A stretch of 64,000 bases of DNA from Polynucleobacter sp. (lineage in GTDB: Bacteria; Pseudomonadota; Gammaproteobacteria; Burkholderiales; Burkholderiaceae). Shown here piece after piece: positions 36,478 to 44,948 of this stretch (positions are counted from its first letter, which is position 1; each line of letters begins with the position of its first letter). The stretch covers positions 1 through 64,000 of the forward strand of contig NZ_JAHBAK020000017.1 of NCBI RefSeq assembly GCF_018500155.2, read 5' to 3'. The notes beneath the pieces were generated by a model. It saw nothing but the letters and a program-made list of their open reading frames with translations, searched no databases and was not told where the DNA came from. The translations under genes were made by a program, and so were the position numbers.

Positions 36478-36497
36478 GACTAGATACATATCTAGTC
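36478..36497. repeat. inverted repeat adjoining distal att site
   Basis: GACTAGAT-ACAT-ATCTAGTC, perfect 8-bp arms. Confidence 0.85.
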
Positions 36498-36499
36498 GA

Positions 36500-36520
36500 T
36501 GGTGCCTCGGGTCGGACTCA
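36500..36520 (-). repeat. distal att repeat (displaced 3' end of tRNA-Leu)
   Basis: TGGTGCCTCGGGTCGGACTCA vs 46373-46393 TGGTGCCTCGGGGCGGACTCG (19/21 identical). Confidence 0.9.
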
Positions 36521-36576
36521 CATTAATAATATAAGTCATTGATTTATATGATTATTATTTAAGTAAACAGTATTTA

Positions 36577-36584
36577 TACTCACA
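36577..36584. repeat. TACTCACA octamer, left-end copy
   Basis: CAGTATTTATACTCACATAT; matches the cluster at 46208-46277. Confidence 0.7.
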
Positions 36585-36720
36585 TATTTATACACAAACT
36601 AGACTTCTACCCCATAATTGGGGATACCCCCCCTTTGCCAACTTACTACGCAGAAAATTGGTATCCGAGTTGCTTTAAAACAGGCAACAATTACTTTAAG
36701 TCTTTAATCAAAGGGGGCAT

Positions 36721-38082
36721 TCAGACCGATTGAGGTGCTGGCAAGCGAATTGATACCTTCAAACCACCCATGCTTGATTCACTTAATTGCATGTCGCCCT
36801 CGTAAATGGCTATCAAGTCATCAACTATTGCCAAACCAAGACCAGACCCTTGGGTCATTTCATCAGCCCTAAACCCACGCTTTAGCACCTTGCTGTAGTC
36901 ATCAGGAAGAATTCCTTTCCCATCGTCCTCCACGGCAATCCAAATATCTCCGCCAACCACTTTGATTGAAATCAACACACTTGATTTTGCCCACTTACAA
37001 GCATTATCAATAAGGTTGCCAACTATCTCCTGCAAGTCTTGTTGGTCACCATTAAAAACTGGAGAAGCATGTTTTTCGGAATAAACATTCAAGGTCAACT
37101 TCCTGCCTGCATAAACCTTTTCCATTACACGAACAATTGAGTCCACCACAGGTAAAACTAGGGTTCTGAGTCTTGGATTCTTTGAAGCAGTAGCCGCCCT
37201 TGCCTTAGCCAAATTCCAATCAATTTGTTCTTTTGCCTTACAAATCTGCTCATCAACCAAATCTTTAAAAGATTCGCAGGAGATGCTCTTGTCGACTAAA
37301 GCATTGGAAATAACAGCAATAGGAGTTTTCATTGCATGAGCCAAATTACCAGCCTGAGTCCTTGCCCTAGAGATAATTTTTTGATTCCTATCTAAGACTG
37401 CATTAAATTCATTCACCAATGGATTAAATTCAATTGGAAATTCGCCCTCGATTCTCTCTGCATCCCCGCTATCCAACCTATTCAAGGAATTTTTTAATGA
37501 AGTCAAAGGGGAGAGACCCAAAGTAATCTGCAAAAATAGAATGGCTAGTAATACAAAAGCCAAAATCAACAAATACCCTTGGATACTTGTTTGAAATGTG
37601 AGAATAGACCGCTTCAACTCATCAGTATCTGTTGCAACTGTAAGTAAAAACTTCTTACTATCGCCCTCAATAGATAGCATTTTGGTTAATGCCAACAGAT
37701 GCTGGTTATTAAAATCTTCTATGTAATAAAAAGTGTCCGACCTAGAATTAGGGGAGGGATTTACTGTGAGTGTTGAATCCCACAGCGACCGAGACCTAAG
37801 CAGTTGCCCATCAGGGTAGTTAATTTGCCAATAGAAGCCGGAGAATGGAGTAGACCATCTCGGCTCATTAGCAGGAGCAGTTAAAGATAACTTGCCTGAC
37901 TTTGAATCCTCCTTAATAAGGCTGGCAAGTTGATTTAATTGTGATTGAAGAGTGACCTCAAATTGCCTAGTTGCATGCTCTTTGAATAAATTTGATATTA
38001 GGATATTTGCAGCAAATAAAGCAGCAGCAATAGCCATTAAGGAGGCTGCACTAATTCTTAGTCGAATGGAATTAAGAATCAT
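36721..38082 (-). CDS. sensor histidine kinase
   Basis: H-box LAHAMKTPIAVISNAL, N-box DLQEIVGNLIDNACKWAKS, G-box GSGLGLAIVDDLIAIY. Confidence 0.93.
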   Translation of the reverse strand: MILNSIRLRISAASLMAIAAALFAANILISNLFKEHATRQFEVTLQSQLNQLASLIKEDSKSGKLSLTAPANEPRWSTPFSGFYWQINYPDGQLLRSRSLWDSTLTVNPSPNSRSDTFYYIEDFNNQHLLALTKMLSIEGDSKKFLLTVATDTDELKRSILTFQTSIQGYLLILAFVLLAILFLQITLGLSPLTSLKNSLNRLDSGDAERIEGEFPIEFNPLVNEFNAVLDRNQKIISRARTQAGNLAHAMKTPIAVISNALVDKSISCESFKDLVDEQICKAKEQIDWNLAKARAATASKNPRLRTLVLPVVDSIVRVMEKVYAGRKLTLNVYSEKHASPVFNGDQQDLQEIVGNLIDNACKWAKSSVLISIKVVGGDIWIAVEDDGKGILPDDYSKVLKRGFRADEMTQGSGLGLAIVDDLIAIYEGDMQLSESSMGGLKVSIRLPAPQSV

Positions 38083-38734
38083 GATTCAGTCGATACCCTA
38101 GACCCCTTACAGTCTCGATAATCCCATCAGGAATCTTTTTTCTCAATCGCCCAATAAATACTTCAATAGTATTGGAATCAGGGTCTTCATTATATGGATA
38201 AATATGCTCCGCCAAAGTTGCCTTATCAACAACTTCGTTTGGATGGTGCATTAAATATGAAAGCAGCCTGAACTCATGACTGGTTAGGCTGACATGGGTG
38301 CCATTGATTGTGACCTTGCTGCTTCGAGTATCAAGAACAAGTCCATCAACAGACAACACAGAGGATGAATGTCCAGTAGACCGCCTAATGACACTCCGTA
38401 GCCTTGCGAGCAACTCTTCCATATGAAAAGGTTTAGTTAGGTAATCATCAGCACCAGCATCAATTCCAGACACCTTATCACCCCAATTATCCCTAGCGGT
38501 AAGAATAATCACAGGCAATTTCTTACCAGCAGTCCGCCACTCTTTCAATACAGATGTTCCATCTAACTTTGGCAATCCCAAATCTAAAATGGCAGCATCA
38601 AAAGTCTCCTCTAAGCCCATATGCAAGGCATCTTCTCCATTCTTTGCAATATCAACGGCATAACCCTGCTCACGAAGTGCAGCACTCAATTGCTCGCAAA
38701 GTGTTGGCTCATCTTCGACAACTAATATCCGCAT
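38072..38734 (-). CDS. OmpR-family response regulator
   Basis: MRILVVEDEPTLCEQL...DAAILDLGLPKLDGTSVL...C-terminal wHTH. Confidence 0.95.
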   Translation of the reverse strand: MRILVVEDEPTLCEQLSAALREQGYAVDIAKNGEDALHMGLEETFDAAILDLGLPKLDGTSVLKEWRTAGKKLPVIILTARDNWGDKVSGIDAGADDYLTKPFHMEELLARLRSVIRRSTGHSSSVLSVDGLVLDTRSSKVTINGTHVSLTSHEFRLLSYLMHHPNEVVDKATLAEHIYPYNEDPDSNTIEVFIGRLRKKIPDGIIETVRGLGYRLNHDS

Positions 38735-38739
38735 AGATG

Positions 38740-39051
38740 TTAATTCTGAAAGTTTTTTGATTTTTGTTTAAGGACTATTCCAGTCTTTGCATCTACTTCC
38801 AACTTAGAAAGAGTTCCATCAGAACCTAACTGCTTAATTTCGTAAATCCAACCGCCTTTCTTTCTCTCTAAATCAACCTCAATAACCTGAGCAGGATATT
38901 CCTTGGATATTTTTTGAAGGATTTGCTGGAGTGGCAGCACTTGACCGCTTTCTAAAGCCTTCTTAGCCCTGTCATGGTCGCCCTCAGCAATCGCAGGGGT
39001 AGCCAACAAAGTGCACAAAATTAGAACTAAAGACCGATTAATTGAACTCAT
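38740..39051 (-). CDS. PepSY-domain periplasmic protein
   Basis: Signal peptide; LPLQQILQKISKEYPAQVIEVDLERKKGGWIYEIKQLGSDGTLSKLEVDAKTG. Confidence 0.88.
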   Translation of the reverse strand: MSSINRSLVLILCTLLATPAIAEGDHDRAKKALESGQVLPLQQILQKISKEYPAQVIEVDLERKKGGWIYEIKQLGSDGTLSKLEVDAKTGIVLKQKSKNFQN

Positions 39052-39156
39052 GTGCCTATTTTAGGACTGCAATTCTGAACGGCAGATGAATATGTCCTTC
39101 AGATTCCATAAAGCAGGTTTATTTAATACTCAACCCAAGAACTTTGAAGGGTTTAA

Positions 39157-39558
39157 ATGAAATCAATATATTACCTATTCACCACTACATTTCTAATGGC
39201 TATGCTTGGTGAGGCATATGGGGCGGATTCAAATGCTCCAAAGCAATTGCAGTATTGGTCAGATAAGGCTGGTGCCTCAGGCAATATCGAAAGAGGAAAG
39301 ACATTCTTCACATCAAGCCATGGAAAAGAATGGTCTTGCTCTTCATGCCATGGAAATCCGCCAACCGTACAGGGAAAGCATGCCTCTACTAATAAAGCAA
39401 TTGACTCACTTGCCCCCTCAGTAAATCCTGATGCATTTACAGACCAAGCAAAGAGCGATAAGTGGTTTAGGAGAAATTGCAACGATGTTTTAGGTCGTGA
39501 GTGCCAACCCCAAGAAAAGGCGGATGTCTTGGCTTACCTAATTAACCTAAAGAAGTAA
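39157..39558 (+). CDS. DUF1924 / SHP-type monoheme cytochrome c
   Basis: Signal peptide, one CxxCH (CSSCH), C-terminal WFRRNCNDVLGRECQPQEKADVLAYL. Confidence 0.88.
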   Translation: MKSIYYLFTTTFLMAMLGEAYGADSNAPKQLQYWSDKAGASGNIERGKTFFTSSHGKEWSCSSCHGNPPTVQGKHASTNKAIDSLAPSVNPDAFTDQAKSDKWFRRNCNDVLGRECQPQEKADVLAYLINLKK

Positions 39559-39568
39559 CGAAATCCAA

Positions 39569-40051
39569 ATGAAAGACTTAATTACGCCATTCCTACTGAC
39601 TGTACTCGCCTATCTAGTGATTGGGATTATCAGTCAAACAGCAAATGCTGGAACCAAGAATTTGATGCCCAGCAATTTGCCACCAATCTATAAGCAAGAA
39701 TGTGGCAGTTGCCATATGTCATACCCCCCTGCATTGCTTCCAAAGGAATCTTGGGCAGAAATGATGAATGGACTCCATAAGCACTATGGCACGGATGCCT
39801 CACTCGACAAGCAGGAACTAAATCAAATTAGTTCATGGCTAAACAGTAATGCTGGAACTTACAAGAGAGTTAAAGAAGCCCCGCCAGATAACAGAATCAC
39901 CAAATCTAGTTGGTTTGAAAAGAAACACCGCAAGGTTAATGCTAGAGAATTCTCAAAGCCATCGGTAAAAAGTGCATCAAACTGCAACTCCTGCCACCGC
40001 AATGCAGAGCAAGGCAATTTTGATGATGACGAAGTTTTTATTCCAAAGTGA
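39569..40051 (+). CDS. diheme cytochrome c (DHC-like)
   Basis: Signal peptide and two CxxCH (CGSCH, CNSCH); between SHP-like and cytochrome b ORFs. Confidence 0.88.
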   Translation: MKDLITPFLLTVLAYLVIGIISQTANAGTKNLMPSNLPPIYKQECGSCHMSYPPALLPKESWAEMMNGLHKHYGTDASLDKQELNQISSWLNSNAGTYKRVKEAPPDNRITKSSWFEKKHRKVNAREFSKPSVKSASNCNSCHRNAEQGNFDDDEVFIPK

Positions 40052-40605
40052 AGAATATGATGAAATCAAAAAATTTAGTAGGAAAATTTTTAAAACAAAT
40101 TCTGCATGGAGCCGGAGCAATTTCCTTTGCCGTTGCCTACCTGACTGCTGATAGCGAATCTTTTAGGGTCTTACATGTCTACTGTGGATATGGATTTGGC
40201 ATTATTTTCATTATTAGGATTCTTGTGGGATTATTTCCTAGTAGTGGAATTTCACTACATACAATATGGAGAAGGGCTACCCTAGCAAAATCTATCTACA
40301 CAGACATTAAGAACCTAGAAATTAATAGGTTACTAAATTGGCAGAGGTGGTATGGGGCAACTATGGGGCTAATAATTTTCTCAATGTATGCACTTGTTCC
40401 CCCCATGATTCTCGCTGGAATTGGCTCTTATGAAGAGTTAGGCGGAAAATTGGCAAGAAAGATTATGGAAAATTCCCACGAGACAGTTGGTGAGATGTAT
40501 TTGCTCATGGTGACAACTCATCTTTTACTGATTGCAATCCGTTATTTTCTTGGAAAATATAAAGAATTAAGCATTTCAACCACAAAGAAACCTCTAGCCA
40601 ATTAA
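40048..40605 (+). CDS. cytochrome b561-family membrane protein
   Basis: 4 TM with His-containing helices (LHGAGAISFAVAYL, FRVLHVYCGYGFGIIFIIRILVGLF, HLLLIAIRYFLG); 4-nt overlap with DHC ORF. Confidence 0.87.
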   Translation: MKNMMKSKNLVGKFLKQILHGAGAISFAVAYLTADSESFRVLHVYCGYGFGIIFIIRILVGLFPSSGISLHTIWRRATLAKSIYTDIKNLEINRLLNWQRWYGATMGLIIFSMYALVPPMILAGIGSYEELGGKLARKIMENSHETVGEMYLLMVTTHLLLIAIRYFLGKYKELSISTTKKPLAN

Positions 40606-40800
40606 TCTCTTTTGCCGTCTCAGCAGTCGATTTATCTCAACCATTAGGTCTCGCATCTGACGACTGGTGCCAGATTTAATTGCATTTTTAGATACCCTTG
40701 CTTTGCCTTCTGCTGTTTTTGCACCGGTAGACCTTTCCCACGGCTTCCATTTCCGAATCAATCTTCTTTGCTTTGCCTTGCGGTCCGCTGTCCATGTCAT
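40594..40800 (-). CDS. small basic protein of mobile-element type (68 aa)
   Basis: RKWKPWERSTGAKTAEGKARVSKNAIKSGTSRQMRDLM, a motif often seen in phage/island genes. Confidence 0.65.
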   Translation of the reverse strand: MTWTADRKAKQRRLIRKWKPWERSTGAKTAEGKARVSKNAIKSGTSRQMRDLMVEINRLLRRQKRLIG

Positions 40801-41338
40801 AGGCTTGACCTTCCAATAGTTTGTTTTGTGAAATTTGATTTTTTTCTGCCAAGTTATTTACCTGTTGATGCCCTTGTGAAATATTGGCTTGCTTGACGAA
40901 TGTAGCCTGTCTTGGCTGCTTTAAATCAACTAATGCCTGCAGGGTTGCCCTGCTCTGATTTTGGGCTTTAAAAGCCAAACTCATCAATGCTTGGGTAGGT
41001 GGCATATATTCCTGCCTATTAGCCCTTGTCATTAAGGTTGCAAACATCACATTCAGGGCATAAGCCTGTGAATAAAGCATTGCCTCAACATCAGCCAAAT
41101 TACCCTGCTTCACCTCACCTATAGACCTTTCAAGCATCGCTTGGGTGTATTGCAAGTCAATGAAATCTTTGGATAGTTGTCTTTTATCTGAATCAATGAC
41201 TTTGGCAGCCAAGAGTGAAGGCTTCAAAAGAAACTCGGTGCTTGCTTCTAGTCTTGTTTGCTCTTGCTTGGCAGAAATCTCAACGGGTCTATTCACATCT
41301 TCTTTTATCTTTGATTTATCAGTCATTAGTGAACCCAA
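40688..41338 (-). CDS. hypothetical island protein (216 aa)
   Basis: Long ORF in an otherwise unexplained interval; overlaps 40594..40800 in another frame by 113 nt. Confidence 0.7.
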   Translation of the reverse strand: MGSLMTDKSKIKEDVNRPVEISAKQEQTRLEASTEFLLKPSLLAAKVIDSDKRQLSKDFIDLQYTQAMLERSIGEVKQGNLADVEAMLYSQAYALNVMFATLMTRANRQEYMPPTQALMSLAFKAQNQSRATLQALVDLKQPRQATFVKQANISQGHQQVNNLAEKNQISQNKLLEGQAYDMDSGPQGKAKKIDSEMEAVGKVYRCKNSRRQSKGI

Positions 41339-41682
41339 TCACTAGTTATCATTGCCCCAAACCTGCCCTCTGCCCATGACTTCTTTAGGGCTTTCAGACA
41401 ATCAAGAGTTTCATTTGGCATTTCAATGAGGTCTTGTTGCCATGCTTGGTAATCCATAGCAGTCCATTTGCACAATGGGGCAAGATACTCATACAAGGCA
41501 TTGAATTCCCTGTTTTCAAGTTCCAACACCTTGATGATTTGTTCTTTATGTTCAGCAATTGTGAAAGCCCATTTGTTATAGATTTCTTGGGTGCCAACTA
41601 ATTTGATTTTTCTATTAGGAAGCAGTTTTAAAGTCAAACCTTCTTTTTCTGCCATTGCGATTATTTTTCTAGGGTTCATCAA
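41326..41682 (-). CDS. hypothetical island protein (118 aa), TubC-N-like N-terminus
   Basis: NPRKIIAMAEKEGLTLKLLPNRKIKLVG; overlaps neighbours by a few nt, operon-like. Confidence 0.7.
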   Translation of the reverse strand: MMNPRKIIAMAEKEGLTLKLLPNRKIKLVGTQEIYNKWAFTIAEHKEQIIKVLELENREFNALYEYLAPLCKWTAMDYQAWQQDLIEMPNETLDCLKALKKSWAEGRFGAMITSDWVH

Positions 41683-43412
41683 ATTTCCCCCTCAATAATC
41701 GGCAATTCACCACAAAGGTTCTCAACTTCTCCAAAGGTTCTCATGTTTTTAGGTTGAGAATCTTTGTAATCATTGAATACCTTTGGCATTTCCCAAACCC
41801 AGTAACTGCCCCTGCCAATACCAATCTTTTTGGCTTCAATGCCTAACTTCTTTTTAGCCCTATTCATTGTTGAAATGGAATGACCTGCACCGATACAGTC
41901 TTTTTTGACCTCTTGTGCTGGCATTTCACCATCGGACAAAATACTGCTCAAAAATTGCATGCATTCAGCCATGCTTCCGCCATCAGAATCATCTTCAGCA
42001 TCAACCAGCAGTTCTCTTGCCGAACCCTCTATGGCTTCGCCCCAAAGCACTCTAGATGTTTCAATGCCACCTTCAGTTGTTGCCTGTTCTAGAGAATACT
42101 CAAAACCGCCATTGTCAGCACCGATATTGGATTTGGCTCGAAGAAAGATGCGAACATCTTCACCATCATCGCTTTTGCTTTTTGATGCAACCAAAACAAC
42201 CCTTGCAACAGCACCAAATGCCAGACTTCCTGTAATCCTCTCAATCGGCTCCCTGCCTGATGTGCCTTTTGAAAAATGGGTTATTCCAATGATTGCAAAG
42301 CCCATACTTTCCGCCATCTGAATTAATGGGGCTAAATCTTTACGAACTTCTGCATTTTTGTGTGAATCGCCCTTAACTACCGAAACGATTGGGTCAATGA
42401 TTAAAAGTTTTACATCGCCAACTTTGGATATTGCCTGCTGAAGAATTGGCATGTCGGTGCTGGGATTAAATGGCTGTTCACCATCTTCACCAATAACACC
42501 CTGAACAAAATGAACCTTATCAAGATTTGCACCCATAGCCATAAGTCTTGGAGTAAGCGTGTCCGAAATGTCGTCTTCACCAGTCCAAACAACCACATTG
42601 CCACTTGGTGACCTTGTGCCGTCAGGAAACCTTCCACCATTGCTAATGCTGCTGGCAAGTGCAAGACTGATTGTTGTTTTACCTGTTCCAGCGACACCGC
42701 CAAGCAAGTGAAACTTGCCCCCAGCAACCCAGCCATTCCAAATCCAGTTAATAGGCTGCGGACTCAAATCTGAGGCTTTGAGCAAAACAACTCCATGCTC
42801 CACTTTTGGTTCTTTAGGCAACTTAGGTAATGCCAATACATCCTCTTTTGTTGCGGATGGATTCAACTCAATCCAATCCACCACATCGCCCTTAGGAGGT
42901 AATTTGAGACCTTCAACATCTATGAGTGCCACATCACAATCAATGCCCTCTAGAATCGTTTTAACCGCCTTTGCATGGACTTTTCCAGCCTCATCGAAGT
43001 CAGCCCATATCACTACTGATTTACCCCTTAAAGGCTCAAAATCAGCCCCCTCATGCGATGTTGCCCCTCCGCTTGTAGTTGCTACTAAACCCAATTCAAC
43101 TAAGGCTTCAACTTTCTTCTCGCCCTCCACCCAAAAGATGATTTCTGCATCTTTAATCAAGGGCAACTGATAAAGCGGTTTCTTGCCATCAAACTTTGGT
43201 TCGCCCAAGACGAAATTGCCATCCCTCTCATAAAAAGGTCGAATCAATTTAGATTTATCAGGATGACTTAATCTCATCCTCGAATAGAGCCATTCCCCCT
43301 GCACATCGGTGTAATGGTGCAATCCCTGTGGCTTGTAGCCTTGATTAATAAACTGCGAAGCCAATACCCTAGCCTGCTGCTTAATGGTTTCAATGTTCAT
43401 GACTATCCCCAC
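41679..43412 (-). CDS. Toprim plus RepA/AAA-type helicase replication protein
   Basis: Toprim-like VVIWADFDEAGKVHAKAV; Walker A GGVAGTGKTTISLALA; VVWTGEDDISDTLTPRLMAMG; LLIIDPIVSVV. Start may be 43400. Confidence 0.88.
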   Translation of the reverse strand: MGIVMNIETIKQQARVLASQFINQGYKPQGLHHYTDVQGEWLYSRMRLSHPDKSKLIRPFYERDGNFVLGEPKFDGKKPLYQLPLIKDAEIIFWVEGEKKVEALVELGLVATTSGGATSHEGADFEPLRGKSVVIWADFDEAGKVHAKAVKTILEGIDCDVALIDVEGLKLPPKGDVVDWIELNPSATKEDVLALPKLPKEPKVEHGVVLLKASDLSPQPINWIWNGWVAGGKFHLLGGVAGTGKTTISLALASSISNGGRFPDGTRSPSGNVVVWTGEDDISDTLTPRLMAMGANLDKVHFVQGVIGEDGEQPFNPSTDMPILQQAISKVGDVKLLIIDPIVSVVKGDSHKNAEVRKDLAPLIQMAESMGFAIIGITHFSKGTSGREPIERITGSLAFGAVARVVLVASKSKSDDGEDVRIFLRAKSNIGADNGGFEYSLEQATTEGGIETSRVLWGEAIEGSARELLVDAEDDSDGGSMAECMQFLSSILSDGEMPAQEVKKDCIGAGHSISTMNRAKKKLGIEAKKIGIGRGSYWVWEMPKVFNDYKDSQPKNMRTFGEVENLCGELPIIEGEI

Positions 43413-43672
43413 ACACCAAGGGCAATGCAGGCATCCTTAAAACTCATACCAAATCGCTTTTGATGAAATGCAAGAAGGTCACCACCCTTCTCGCCACATG
43501 CCAAACATCGAAATGCACCAGTCTCAATCCGTACCCTTAGGCTTGGCTTGGTGTCCCCATGGAATGGACAAATTGCCGACCGCCATTCACCTTGCCCAAC
43601 GAGCGGAAAACCATTCTGCTCAAAGTATTCAAGAGGATTAGGCAATCTATCTTTATGAAATTTCGTATTCAT
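43403..43672 (-). CDS. stand-alone CHC2-type primase zinc finger protein (89 aa)
   Basis: CPFHGDTKPSLRVRIETGAFRCLACGEKGGDLLAFH. Confidence 0.88.
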   Translation of the reverse strand: MNTKFHKDRLPNPLEYFEQNGFPLVGQGEWRSAICPFHGDTKPSLRVRIETGAFRCLACGEKGGDLLAFHQKRFGMSFKDACIALGVWG

Positions 43673-43681
43673 AATGCCTCC

Positions 43682-44002
43682 TCAGAATGGACAGTCATTG
43701 GAGTCATAGGGCATGCCATCACGCATCCTCGACTGGGCAATGGAATTGGAAATCTCCCCCTCAATTACCTGATGTGCATAAAGCAGTTTTCCAAAAGCAC
43801 TACATAAACCATCGAATCGCTCTTGGTCACTTTGGATGGATTGCAGCACTTTAAAGAAATTGATTTCTTCCTCAGTTAGGCTGCCATACTTCATTTCTAA
43901 GTCTTCCATCAGGTCGGACATAAGGCATAGAGCCTGTCGCCTAAAGTCGTTGATTAGGTCTAGAGGCATCGCTCTGATAATTTCATTTGAGAAATTTTTC
44001 AT
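43682..44002 (-). CDS. hypothetical island protein (106 aa)
   Basis: Contiguous with alpA-like and zinc finger genes; 4-nt overlap. Confidence 0.6.
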   Translation of the reverse strand: MKNFSNEIIRAMPLDLINDFRRQALCLMSDLMEDLEMKYGSLTEEEINFFKVLQSIQSDQERFDGLCSAFGKLLYAHQVIEGEISNSIAQSRMRDGMPYDSNDCPF

Positions 44003-44232
44003 AACCCCTCCGACTTATATTCAAGTGGATTGGCTAGAAATTTATGCAGTTCCTTGTTTTGATAGAAGGTGCAGCGAATCCCCATGCGAATGGGTTTTGG
44101 TGCTTTTCCTTCAAGACTTAATCTGCGGAATGTTTCTCGACATACAGGTGAGAATTCTGCAAATTGTGACCATCGGCTACATCCATCATGGGGTAGCACT
44201 TTTCGCTTAGGTAATTCAGTTTTGGTAGGCAT
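43999..44232 (-). CDS. AlpA-like DNA-binding regulator/excisionase
   Basis: Short protein with FAEFSPVCRETFRRLSLEGKAPKPIRMGIRCTFYQNKELHKFL; start at 44232 (MPTKTELPKRK) preferred. Confidence 0.7.
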   Translation of the reverse strand: MPTKTELPKRKVLPHDGCSRWSQFAEFSPVCRETFRRLSLEGKAPKPIRMGIRCTFYQNKELHKFLANPLEYKSEGL

Positions 44233-44360
44233 CGTAAGTTCTCCATTTGTGTTGCTGCACCACAATTGGTGCATGGAGTAACTTTAAAAATGATGCCGTT
44301 TAAATACACCCTAACAGGGGTTTTTGACAAACTTCACCACCCTAATTGGGGTGGCATCCG

Positions 44361-44948
44361 CTACTTTGAACCTTGAAACAAATCATTTGCCTCGGCAAAT
44401 TTTTTCTCTAAATGAGATTTTGAAAATCCACCAAGTTCTTTAAATTCGGCTTCTAAGAATGCAATGACCTTAGCCTGAGAATCTAAGCCACTCTTATCTA
44501 TCAAGGTCTCCAATAAGGCACCAATTAACTTCAACTCATTGGACGATTCTCTTGCAGATTTAGCCTTGTCTTCGCCTACTTCGCTGACCCTTTGGTTCAT
44601 CGCCTTATCAGCAAACTCCTCTAGCCTTTTGGGTAGTTTCCAACCTGTCTTAAGTTTTGCCCATACTGCAAAACCCCTCAAATCAACCTTATCAAAATGC
44701 AAATTAAAACCTTCCCCCTCAGAATTTTCATCAATCAGAGTAAATTTCTGCCTAAATTCCTTTTCCTTTCCATCCCAATCAAAAGGATGAAAATGCCATT
44801 CCCTGCCGCTATATTCCGTACCCAACATTTCAGGGTCCATATTGCAAACTAAAGCGGCAGCCTCAAAAGAATAAATTTTTGGTCTTAGCAGCCAAAAATC
44901 CCAATCGCTATCGCTCAGAGCCATCAAAAAACCATCGCTACTGCTCAT
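44361..44948 (-). CDS. hypothetical island protein (195 aa)
   Basis: ORF downstream of and overlapping integrase by 4 nt; no assigned domain. Confidence 0.7.
   Translation of the reverse strand: MSSSDGFLMALSDSDWDFWLLRPKIYSFEAAALVCNMDPEMLGTEYSGREWHFHPFDWDGKEKEFRQKFTLIDENSEGEGFNLHFDKVDLRGFAVWAKLKTGWKLPKRLEEFADKAMNQRVSEVGEDKAKSARESSNELKLIGALLETLIDKSGLDSQAKVIAFLEAEFKELGGFSKSHLEKKFAEANDLFQGSK

Noticed and set aside
36500-36520. Possible second tRNA gene at the tRNA-like string
   Set aside because: Only the 3' acceptor/T-arm portion is present; no anticodon or D arm follows, so it is treated as an att remnant.
36603-36660. AT-rich, repeat-bearing left end of the island as a replication origin
   Set aside because: Contains small inverted repeats (CCCCATAATTGGGG) but no iteron series; unsupported by sequence alone.
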